From Prevotellaceae bacterium (GTDB taxonomy: Bacteria > Bacteroidota > Bacteroidia > Bacteroidales > UBA932): a stretch of 5,432 nt of DNA. The notes beneath the pieces were generated by a model that was not told the DNA's origin, did not search any database, and saw nothing but the letters and a program-made list of their open reading frames with translations. Positions 1-5,327 of this stretch are shown piece by piece. The stretch is taken from positions 1-5,432 of the forward strand of contig JAISPE010000377.1 of the NCBI GenBank assembly GCA_031275145.1, written 5' to 3'. The position numbers were made by a program, and so were the translations under genes. Within the stretch, counting starts at the first letter, position 1. The number at the start of each line of letters is the position of its first letter.

Positions 1-104
1 CAATGAGCGGCAGCGGCGCTTCTGTTTTCGGATTATTCAAGGAAAAACCAAACCCCGCAGAATTTGAAAACATGTGGAAAAGACAATTGATAATTGACAA
101 TTGA
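1..104 (+). CDS. ispE: C-terminal end of probable IspE, 4-diphosphocytidyl-2-C-methyl-D-erythritol kinase (partial)
   Basis: Only the last 33 full codons are present. The frame is read from position 3 and ends at TGA 102-104; the 5' part lies outside the window. The visible peptide begins MSGSGASVFGLF. This matches the glycine-rich segment near the C-terminus of IspE, a GHMP-family kinase, where an (M)SGSG(A/S)xxFGxF motif is followed by a short tail. IspE phosphorylates CDP-methylerythritol with ATP in the cytoplasmic MEP pathway for isoprenoid precursors. The last residues (QLIIDN) are encoded inside an AT-rich repeat that contains the stop codon, so the native end may have been replaced or extended. 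The gene converges with the minus-strand phosphatase, about 510 bp away. Another GHMP kinase is possible because so little sequence is visible, but the short distance from SGSG to the C-terminus favours IspE. Confidence 0.72.
   Translation, partial: MSGSGASVFGLFKEKPNPAEFENMWKRQLIIDN
84..103. repeat. AT-rich CAATTG/TAATTG short repeat overlapping the ispE stop
   Basis: Two CAATTG palindromes (84-89 and 98-103) flank an intervening ATAATTGA, giving an alternating AATTG pattern. The stop codon of the upstream ORF (102-104) lies in it. Similar AATTGATAATTGACAATTG-type tracts are, from general knowledge, frequent between genes in Bacteroidota genomes. No function is evident. Confidence 0.5.
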
Positions 105-139
105 ATTTCTACTTACACAAAACACGTTCCCGCCTCCCC

Positions 140-284
140 AAAATCCCGTAGGGATGACATGTCTATACCTGAAGGTTTTCAATGATTTAAACGAAGAACG
201 GCATCTTACCGAGATGTCATTCCTATGGAATTTCTGACTGCTACCGTTTTGTTTTCTACCGACATGTCATCCCTCCGGGATTTT
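140..284. repeat. Intergenic inverted repeat family around the palindrome GACATGTC
   Basis: The left arm (140-163) and right arm (261-284) are inverted copies of 24 bp with a single mismatch (CCGTAGGG versus CCGGAGGG on the same strand). Each contains the 8-bp palindrome GACATGTC. The arms are 97 bp apart, and the right arm is followed by a T-run (281-286). A third, more diverged copy lies between them on the minus strand at about 207-233 (GAGATGTCAT, then TCCTATGGAATTT). The minus-strand copies share a GGTA(G/A) extension after the core. It lies just downstream of ispE and converging transcripts meet here, so it could act as a large terminator hairpin, but the long loop makes that uncertain. 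No ORF is supported in this stretch. Confidence 0.7.
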
Positions 285-345
285 TTGTCACACCCAATGG
301 ATATTTACAGTGACAGTTTTCGTAAATAGCATATTAATAGCCTCA

Positions 346-461
346 TCGTCATTGCGAATATTCGTTTCGTACCGAAACTGAAAGCGTAATGACGCTTATC
401 GAAAAATCAGCGATGAAGCAATCCACGACCCATCGTCATTGCGAGAAGCGCAGCGACGAAG
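346..461 (+). repeat. Direct repeat copy A (116 bp, second copy at 5317-5432)
   Basis: This aligns without gaps to 5317-5432 with four differences, at 396, 398, 432 and 446, all of them transitions. It contains two units. The first (347-425) starts CGTCATTGCG and ends CAGCGATGAAGCAATCC. The second (434-467) starts the same way and ends CAGCGACGAAGCAATCC. The first unit looks like the second with an insert that carries an inverted CGTAATGACG (385-394) and an inner stem GTTTCG/CGAAAC (364-369 and 373-378) around a TAC loop. The repeat continues beyond 461 here, while the other copy is cut by the window end. Confidence 0.9.
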
Positions 462-523
462 CAATCCAGAAAATCGTGGATTTCCGGATTGCTTCGTCGC
501 TACCGCTCCCCGCAATGACGATG
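431..523. repeat. REP-like palindrome of the CGTCATTGCGAG...CGACGAAGCAATCC family
   Basis: The left arm (431-467) and right arm (486-523) are inverted copies with one single-base gap and a few mismatches. The stem continues inward as AAATC (471-475) and GATTT (479-483) around a GTG loop, so the whole 93 bp can fold into one long hairpin. From general knowledge, sequences of this kind occur as intergenic repeats in many unrelated bacteria and are often wrongly translated into small proteins containing RHCE-RSDEAI. Its position between convergent genes would suit a bidirectional transcription terminator or mRNA 3'-end stabiliser. Confidence 0.8.
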
Positions 524-615
524 AGACGGGTAAAGGCTTGTTATTATGACATTACAAAAAACGTCATTGTAAATACCCATTGTGTAGGTGGCAAACAGAA
601 TTGCCTTATGTCGAG

Positions 616-1272
616 TTAAAAAAAGCGTAAACAGTCAACTGGAGTGTTTGCGATATACTGCGCTCCGAAACTGATTAATTCTTCTGCCGGACGGAATCCC
701 CACGACACTCCTGCGGGGAAAAATCCTGCAGCACAAGCCGTCTCCATATCTATACTCGTATCTCCCAGATAAAAAACTTCGTCCGGAGAAACGGAAAGAC
801 TTTCGGCAATAAACAGAGCCGACTGGGGATTCGGTTTTTTGGGGAATCTGTCCGTCGCGCCGAGCGCTATTTCGAAATGACTGTCATAAAACAGTGTGTC
901 GCATATTTTTTGCGTGATACTGTCTGTTTTGTTTGACAGAATCGCCATTTTTACCCGTTTTGCGTACAAACCGTCCAGCAGTTCGGGAATACCGTTATAC
1001 ACAGCGGTTTTACTTATACAGTTATTTCCATAAACCTCAATCATTGTTCGAAAGATATTTTCAATATTTTCCGGAGTTGAACATTCGGGGGGAACGCATC
1101 TTTCCACGAGCCGTCTTATTCCGTTGCCTACAAAATATTTATACTGATTATAACTGTACTGTTGATATCCATACACCGACAGTACTTCGTTCATCGAATC
1201 GGCAATATCGGGAATAGAATTTATCAGAGTTCCATCCAGATCGAAAATAATTGCCTTATATTTCTTGTCCAT
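616..1272 (-). CDS. gph: HAD-superfamily hydrolase, phosphoglycolate phosphatase-like
   Basis: This 218-residue cytoplasmic protein has all four HAD motifs: D11-L-D-G-T15 (nucleophile D11 and acid/base D13), S113-N-K in motif II, the lysine of motif III at K145/K146-P, and G170-D171-T-S-I-D175 for Mg2+ binding. The segment VGNGIRRLVER (48-58) lies in the small helical cap (C1 type, about 17-85) and is characteristic of the Gph group. This group dephosphorylates 2-phosphoglycolate or related small phosphates such as nucleotide or pyrophosphate substrates, so the exact substrate is uncertain. The length is normal for the family. The ATG at 1270-1272 starts just before the DLDGT strand, as expected, and has no Shine-Dalgarno motif. 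A weak Bacteroidota -7-like TACTTTCG reads leftward at 1300-1293, with no clear -33 element. The gene is divergent from tatA and convergent with ispE; its stop is about 20 bp from the composite repeat. Confidence 0.88.
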   Translation of the reverse strand: MDKKYKAIIFDLDGTLINSIPDIADSMNEVLSVYGYQQYSYNQYKYFVGNGIRRLVERCVPPECSTPENIENIFRTMIEVYGNNCISKTAVYNGIPELLDGLYAKRVKMAILSNKTDSITQKICDTLFYDSHFEIALGATDRFPKKPNPQSALFIAESLSVSPDEVFYLGDTSIDMETACAAGFFPAGVSWGFRPAEELISFGAQYIANTPVDCLRFF

Positions 1273-1311
1273 ACATCTATATATTCAGGCGGCGAAAGTA
1301 CTAAAAAAATT

Positions 1312-1346
1312 TTTGGTCTGTATAATGATAATTATTTATACCTTTG
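1312..1346 (+). promoter_or_regulatory. Bacteroidota-type promoter for the tatA operon
   Basis: TACCTTTG at 1339-1346 matches the Bacteroidota primary sigma factor -7 consensus TAnnTTTG exactly. TTTG at 1312-1315 can serve as the -33 element. The 23-bp spacer is at the long end of what is usual. Transcription would begin near 1353, giving an A/T-rich leader of roughly 55 nt before the tatA ATG at 1409. This also argues that the start of tatA is internal to the longer open frame that begins at 1265. Confidence 0.62.
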
Positions 1347-1408
1347 CGCCCGGAAAAGTTGATAAAGTATCAACGGTTATTAATTATAATTATTTAAAAA
1401 ATATACAC

Positions 1409-1582
1409 ATGAGTACAGTTTTATCTATTTTCAGTCCTTCCATATTAATAATAATTTTAGTGGTGGTTGTTCTTTTATTCGGAGGGAAAAAAATCCCCGA
1501 ACTGTTTAAAGGCATAGGTCAGGGAATTAAGGGTTTCAAGGATGAAATGAAGGACGACAGGAACGACAAAATAGAAAAATAA
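1409..1582 (+). CDS. tatA: TatA, pore-forming subunit of the twin-arginine translocase
   Basis: A 57-residue protein with TatA architecture: a short N-terminus, one transmembrane helix (about 11-23, rich in I, L and V), the hinge F24-G25, an amphipathic helix (about 27-45, KKIPELFKGIGQGIKGFK), and a short acidic and basic tail. TatA monomers gather around TatC to move folded proteins with twin-arginine signals across the inner membrane, driven by the proton motive force. The open frame extends upstream to 1265, but that part overlaps the promoter and reads leader sequence. The ATG at 1409 puts the membrane helix at the expected distance and fits the predicted transcription start. There is no Shine-Dalgarno motif. 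tatC follows after 18 bp and no separate TatB is present, so this may be the only TatA/B-type protein of a minimal Tat system. Confidence 0.93.
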   Translation: MSTVLSIFSPSILIIILVVVVLLFGGKKIPELFKGIGQGIKGFKDEMKDDRNDKIEK

Positions 1583-1600
1583 CATTCCTTATTTATAAAA

Positions 1601-2398
1601 ATGGAAGAGAAAAAACAGACCGGAGACCCTAAGGAAATGTCGTTTTGGGATCATCTGGATGACCTCAGATCAACATTATTCCGTATAGCAATCGGGATTT
1701 TTGTGTGCATGGTGCTGGTTTTTGCCAATAAAACATTTGTGTTCGACACAGTTATCTTTGGACCCTCCGATTCTAACTTCATCCTGTACAGGGCAATGTG
1801 CTGGCTTGGTGATAAGCTGTCCCTGTCCGGATTATGCATCGAACCTTTTCAGGCCAGATTCCAGAATATAGACGTTACCGGACAGTTTTTCACTCATATT
1901 TCCACATCTTTCTGGCTTGGTTTTGTCCTGTCTTTTCCATGGATAATCTACCAGTTGTGGCTGTTTGTCCGTCCGGCTTTGTACGATAACGAACGCTCCG
2001 TTGCCACAAAAGCATTCTGGTTTTCTTCTACACTCTTTTATTTAGGGGTATTTGTAGGATATGTACTTGTATTCCCCATGGCATTCAAATTTATGGTAAT
2101 ATATGTTACTTCACCGAGAGTGGAAAACATAATAACGCTTGCTTCATATATCGAAGTGCTTGTCATACTGGTACTGGGCATGGGCGTAGTTTTCCAGATG
2201 CCGGTACTGATACTTTTACTTTCGCGTGCAGGTATTGTAAACAAGGCGTTTTTAAGAAAATACAGACGGTATGCCATAGTTATCATATTGATCCTTGTTG
2301 CAATTGTAACGCCTACGCCTGATCCTTTCACAATGCTAATCGCCAGTGTCCCCTTGCTTTTACTCTATGAATTTAGCATTTACATTTGTAAAAAATAA
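1601..2398 (+). CDS. tatC: TatC, twin-arginine signal-peptide receptor of the Tat translocase
   Basis: A 265-residue polytopic inner-membrane protein with six predicted helices (about 25-42, 98-122, 137-160, 182-207, 223-238 and 243-262). The N-terminal cytoplasmic signature is H18-L-D-D21-L-R23, matching the TatC HLxELR motif that binds the twin-arginine signal, but with Asp in place of the usual Glu. Other conserved points are FP (112-113), the cytoplasmic loop LYDNER with E131 (equivalent of E. coli E103), FQMP (198-201; E. coli has FEVP) and TPxPDPF (237-243). The first periplasmic loop (about 43-97) is longer than in E. coli and contains LYR and CIEPFQ-like stretches, as I recall for Bacteroidota TatC. 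TatC recognises Tat signal peptides and recruits TatA. The start at 1601 comes 18 bp after tatA and there is no Shine-Dalgarno motif. Confidence 0.95.
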   Translation: MEEKKQTGDPKEMSFWDHLDDLRSTLFRIAIGIFVCMVLVFANKTFVFDTVIFGPSDSNFILYRAMCWLGDKLSLSGLCIEPFQARFQNIDVTGQFFTHISTSFWLGFVLSFPWIIYQLWLFVRPALYDNERSVATKAFWFSSTLFYLGVFVGYVLVFPMAFKFMVIYVTSPRVENIITLASYIEVLVILVLGMGVVFQMPVLILLLSRAGIVNKAFLRKYRRYAIVIILILVAIVTPTPDPFTMLIASVPLLLLYEFSIYICKK

Positions 2399-2410
2399 TT
2401 TATTTACGTT

Positions 2411-4162
2411 ATGTACAGAACACATAATTGCGGAGAATTGCGCATTTCCGATACCGGAATCAAAGTAAAACTTGCCGGCTGGGTGCAGCGCGTACGCAAA
2501 CTCGGAGGAATGACATTTATCGACCTCAGAGACAGATACGGTATCACTCAACTGGTTCTCGATGAAAAAGCGCCCGGACATACGGTTTCGACCGTCGCGA
2601 CCTTAGGCCGGGAATTTGTGATTCAGGTAGCCGGAACGGTTATCGAACGCGCTTCAAAAAACCCGAAATTACCTACCGGCGACGTGGAAATCCTTCTCGA
2701 AGAGATAAAAATATTAAACGCATCGGAGTTGCCGCCTTTCACAATCGAAGACGATACCGACGGCGGCGATGAACTGAGAATGAAATTCAGATATCTGGAC
2801 CTGCGACGCACTCCTCTGCGCAAAGCTCTCGAACTGCGGCACAGAATGGCTCACGAAGTCCGTAATTACATGGATTCGCAGCAGTTCCTCGAAATAGAAA
2901 CTCCGTATCTCATCAAATCTACTCCCGAAGGCGCACGCGATTTCGTTGTGCCTTCCAGAGTTCACAATGGCGAGTTTTACGCTCTGCCCCAGTCGCCACA
3001 GACGTTTAAGCAGATTTTGATGATTGCCGGATACGACCGTTATTTCCAGATTGTAAGATGTTTTCGAGACGAAGACTTGAGAGCCGACCGTCAGCCGGAG
3101 TTTACGCAGATTGACTGCGAAATGTCTTTTGTCGAACGTGAAGATGTGTTGAAAACATTTGAAGGTCTGGCAAAACATCTTTTCAAAAATATACTCGGCA
3201 TTGAATTTGACTGCGATTTTCCGCGCATGAGTTACAGCGATGCCATGAAGTATTACGGTTGCGACAAGCCGGACATTCGTTTCGGCATGAAAATAACCGA
3301 TGCAGGCTCGTTGAAAGGCAAAGGATTTCAGGTGTTTGACAGCGCCGAATACATTGGCGCAATCTGCGTTGAAGGATGCGCCGAATACAGTCGCAAACAA
3401 ATCGACGAACTTACGGAATGGGTCAAACGTCCGCAAACGGGAGCGAAAGGTATGGTATATATCCGTTTATCCGAAAGCGGAATCAAGTCGAGTATCGACA
3501 AATTCTATTCTGCCGAAGAATTGCAGGCTTTTGCCGACAGTGCAGGTGCGAAAAAGGGCGACTTGATACTGATACTTTCGGGAGCGGAGAAAATCACGTT
3601 ATCAGGGCTTTCGGCCTTGAGGCTCGAAATGGGAAACCGTCTCGGACTTAGAAACGACAAAGTCTTTAAACCTCTATGGGTTATCGATTTCCCTCTGTTT
3701 GAATACGACGTGGAAACCAAACGCTATTACGCAATGCATCATCCGTTTACATCGCCGCTACCGGAAGACATGTCGCTTCTGGAAAGCAGTCCGGGCGAAG
3801 TGAGAGCCAATGCTTACGACTTTGTAATCAATGGCGTGGAGATAGGAGGCGGCTCTATCCGTATCCACAATTCGCAGACCCAGCGTACGATGTTCAAAAC
3901 ATTAGGATTTACTCCCGAAGAAGCGGAAAAGCAATTCGGCTTTATAATCAACGCTTTCAGGTACGGCGCGCCGCCTCATGGCGGAATCGCTTTCGGATTC
4001 GACAGATGGTGCGCTATTTTCGGCGGCTCGGATTCGATACGCGACTATATCGCTTTCCCAAAAAACAATGCAGGCAAGGATGTGATGATTGATTCTCCTT
4101 CGACTATAAGCAGTGAACAGTTGGACGAACTGGGATTAAAGATAGCAGAGAAAAAAGTTTAA
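2411..4162 (+). CDS. aspS: Aspartate--tRNA ligase (bacterial-type AspRS with GAD insertion)
   Basis: A 583-residue cytoplasmic class II aminoacyl-tRNA synthetase that attaches aspartate to tRNA-Asp using ATP; E. coli AspRS is about 590 residues. An N-terminal OB-fold anticodon-binding domain (about 1-105, with GWVQRVRKLG and FIDLRDR) is followed by the catalytic domain. Visible there are YLDLRR (128-133), the motif 1 region with ETPYLIKSTPEGARDF (163-178), QSPQ (194-197), motif 2 FRDEDLRADRQPEFTQID (218-235), the bacterial GAD insertion (about 275-420), AMHHPFTSP (441-449), GGGSIRIHN (479-487) and motif 3 GIAFGFDR (525-532). The tail FGGSDSIRDYIAFPKNN is of Bacteroidota type. Whether the enzyme is strictly specific for tRNA-Asp or also charges tRNA-Asn cannot be decided from sequence by eye. 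The ATG at 2411 is 12 bp after tatC and leads straight into the conserved N-terminus (MYRTHNCGEL). Confidence 0.97.
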   Translation: MYRTHNCGELRISDTGIKVKLAGWVQRVRKLGGMTFIDLRDRYGITQLVLDEKAPGHTVSTVATLGREFVIQVAGTVIERASKNPKLPTGDVEILLEEIKILNASELPPFTIEDDTDGGDELRMKFRYLDLRRTPLRKALELRHRMAHEVRNYMDSQQFLEIETPYLIKSTPEGARDFVVPSRVHNGEFYALPQSPQTFKQILMIAGYDRYFQIVRCFRDEDLRADRQPEFTQIDCEMSFVEREDVLKTFEGLAKHLFKNILGIEFDCDFPRMSYSDAMKYYGCDKPDIRFGMKITDAGSLKGKGFQVFDSAEYIGAICVEGCAEYSRKQIDELTEWVKRPQTGAKGMVYIRLSESGIKSSIDKFYSAEELQAFADSAGAKKGDLILILSGAEKITLSGLSALRLEMGNRLGLRNDKVFKPLWVIDFPLFEYDVETKRYYAMHHPFTSPLPEDMSLLESSPGEVRANAYDFVINGVEIGGGSIRIHNSQTQRTMFKTLGFTPEEAEKQFGFIINAFRYGAPPHGGIAFGFDRWCAIFGGSDSIRDYIAFPKNNAGKDVMIDSPSTISSEQLDELGLKIAEKKV

Positions 4163-4185
4163 GACAGTTCAACCGGCCTGTATAC

Positions 4186-5208
4186 ATGTATTTCAAGATT
4201 TTTCTCGACAAACGTATTTTTACCGTCTCGGACGACATGGAAAAGTGTTTTAAGTCGGTCAACGGGATGGGTACAAGAATAGACAAACCGGAAGAGGTGA
4301 ACAGTCTGTTCGATTTTTTCGAGCAGTCGCCCATCCCGGAATTTTATGTATACACCGAAACTCCCGAATATGTATTTGACTGTTTAAAAGACAGTAACCG
4401 CTATATTCGCGCTGCCGGAGGAGTGGTATCCAACGAAAATAATGATATCCTCATGATACGCCGCTTAGGCTACTGGGATTTGCCGAAAGGTAAAATGGAA
4501 GATAATGAGACGGAAATGTCCGCAGCATGCAGGGAAATCGAAGAAGAATGTGGAATTTCCGGCATCGAAATCACGAAAAAACTGATGGAGACCTATCACG
4601 TTTACAGGGATAAAGACAATAAACGCGTAATCAAACAGACGACATGGTTCAGCGCCATCTATCGCGGAAATCAACCTCTTAAACCGCAGCGGGAAGAGGA
4701 TATAACCGAAGTCGTGTGGACGCCGTTAAAGGATATCTCTCAATATGTTCCGGAAATGTACGCTTCACTGAAAGATGTGATGTGCGAAGGTGCGAAAATG
4801 CAGTCGTTCGTAACGGGACTTGAAGACATACAGGATACGGCAAAACAGATTTGCAGATGTTTGAACGGTCATAAAATCATTGCTCTATACGGAAATATGG
4901 GCGCAGGCAAAACGACACTGATAAAGGCAATATGTCACGAAGCGGGAGTCGGCGAAAGCGTTACAAGTCCTACATTCTCTCTGGTTAACGAATATAAAAC
5001 TTTCGACAACAAAACCGTTTATCATTTTGATTTCTACAGAATAAACAGCATCGCCGAAGTTTACGACCTTGGATACGAAGAATATTTTTACAGCGGAGAA
5101 CTGTGTTTCATCGAATGGCCCGAAATGATCGAGGAACTGTTACCCGAAAATACTCTGCGGATATACATAAAAGTCCTGGACAACAACAAAAGAGAAATAA
5201 CAGTGTGA
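4186..5208 (+). CDS. tsaE: Nudix hydrolase-TsaE fusion protein (TsaE: ATPase for tRNA t6A37 synthesis)
   Basis: One uninterrupted 340-residue frame joins two proteins. Residues 1-204 are a Nudix hydrolase with a 70-residue N-terminal region, then AAGGVV (76-81), YWDLPKGK (96-103) and a complete Nudix box at 102-124 (G102-x5-E108-x7-R116-E-I-x-E-E-x-G123-I). Nudix enzymes cleave nucleoside diphosphates linked to another moiety; the substrate here is unknown. Residues 205-340 are a full-length TsaE with Walker A GNMGAGKTT (236-244), TSPTFSLV (260-267), HFDFYR (280-285) and EWP (310-312). TsaE works with TsaB, TsaD and TsaC to make threonylcarbamoyl-adenosine at position 37 of ANN-decoding tRNAs. 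The junction is abrupt (CEGAK then M205, ATG at 4798), with each part the length of its stand-alone homologue, so it looks like loss of a stop between neighbouring genes. The start is 23 bp after aspS. A missed frameshift or stop in the assembly is possible but is not suggested by the sequence. Confidence 0.9.
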   Translation: MYFKIFLDKRIFTVSDDMEKCFKSVNGMGTRIDKPEEVNSLFDFFEQSPIPEFYVYTETPEYVFDCLKDSNRYIRAAGGVVSNENNDILMIRRLGYWDLPKGKMEDNETEMSAACREIEEECGISGIEITKKLMETYHVYRDKDNKRVIKQTTWFSAIYRGNQPLKPQREEDITEVVWTPLKDISQYVPEMYASLKDVMCEGAKMQSFVTGLEDIQDTAKQICRCLNGHKIIALYGNMGAGKTTLIKAICHEAGVGESVTSPTFSLVNEYKTFDNKTVYHFDFYRINSIAEVYDLGYEEYFYSGELCFIEWPEMIEELLPENTLRIYIKVLDNNKREITV

Positions 5209-5227
5209 CGCCATGCCAAAGCCTGGC

Positions 5228-5281
5228 CGTCATTGAGAATATCCGTTTCGTACAACCGGTTATTTACAATGACGCCTTTTT
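5228..5281 (+). terminator. Possible operon terminator hairpin after the Nudix-TsaE gene
   Basis: CGTCATTG (5228-5235) and CAATGACG (5267-5274) are exact inverted copies. With C5227 bulged, GG (5225-5226) can also pair with CC (5275-5276). A run of five T follows (5277-5281). The hairpin starts about 20 nt after the stop codon, a typical terminator position. The 31-nt loop includes the palindrome AACCGGTT (5254-5261). The loop is long and the sequence belongs to the local repeat family (the start resembles 347-369), so a terminator role is inferred from position and form. Confidence 0.4.
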
Positions 5282-5327
5282 CGTAATACCTTTCCAGTAA
5301 GTTTTTTCCCGACCTGTCGTCATTGCG
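5258..5327 (+). repeat. Third copy of the composite-element arm
   Basis: From GGTTATTTACAATGACG to CGTCATTGCG this stretch aligns with the reverse complement of about 511-578 and, less well, with 299-356. A 14-base stretch, TATTTACAATGACG (5261-5274), is identical to the reverse complement of 562-575. It leads directly into the internal module that begins at 5317, in the same order as at 299-356. This shows that the arm and the internal module form one larger repeated element. Confidence 0.6.

Larger units (their letters stand above)
284..595. repeat. Composite palindromic intergenic element, MITE-like, about 310 bp
   Basis: The two outer parts are imperfect inverted copies of each other. 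Positions 295-316 match the reverse complement of 561-582 at 18 of 22 bases, and 341-356 match the reverse complement of 511-526 at 15 of 16. Beyond these, TTTG(T/C)CAC-like sequence occurs at both ends (from 284 and up to 595). Between the arms lie a 48-nt hairpin (347-394) and a REP-like hairpin (431-523). No protein is encoded and no clear target-site duplication is visible. The size and terminal inverted repeats recall a non-autonomous mobile element, and its palindromic form could end transcription from both convergent neighbours. A related arm and an almost identical internal module recur at 5258-5432. The mobile origin is inference; the repeat structure is seen directly. Confidence 0.6.

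Noticed and set aside
346..523. CRISPR array
   Set aside because: Repeats are only two or three, of differing length, strongly palindromic and without uniform unique spacers. There are no cas genes.
389..619. Open frame of 76 codons on the plus strand with RHCEKRSDEAIQ
   Set aside because: It is the translation of the REP-like palindrome. This peptide pattern is a known artefact of that repeat family and the frame shows no protein features.
1265..1408. Upstream extension of tatA giving a 105-residue protein
   Set aside because: It would include the promoter and the A/T-rich leader, and would put about 48 unrelated residues before the TatA membrane helix. The ATG at 1409 gives a standard TatA.
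2399..2410. T-box or other leader regulator for aspS
   Set aside because: The gap to tatC is only 12 bp, too short for any riboswitch or T-box.
2714..3436. Long minus-strand open frame (240 codons) within aspS
   Set aside because: It lies wholly antisense to conserved AspRS catalytic sequence, has no recognisable domain, and is best explained as a shadow of the coding frame.
4798..5208. Separate tsaE gene starting at the internal ATG
   Set aside because: No stop separates it from the Nudix part, so the sequence as given is one ORF. A GAAGG stretch lies about 7 nt upstream of the ATG, but Shine-Dalgarno use is not otherwise seen here. Internal initiation is kept as a possibility in the fusion finding.
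5103..5300. 65-codon plus-strand frame running out of the tsaE end into the repeat
   Set aside because: It overlaps the conserved EWP region of TsaE in another frame and ends in repeat DNA, with no protein features.
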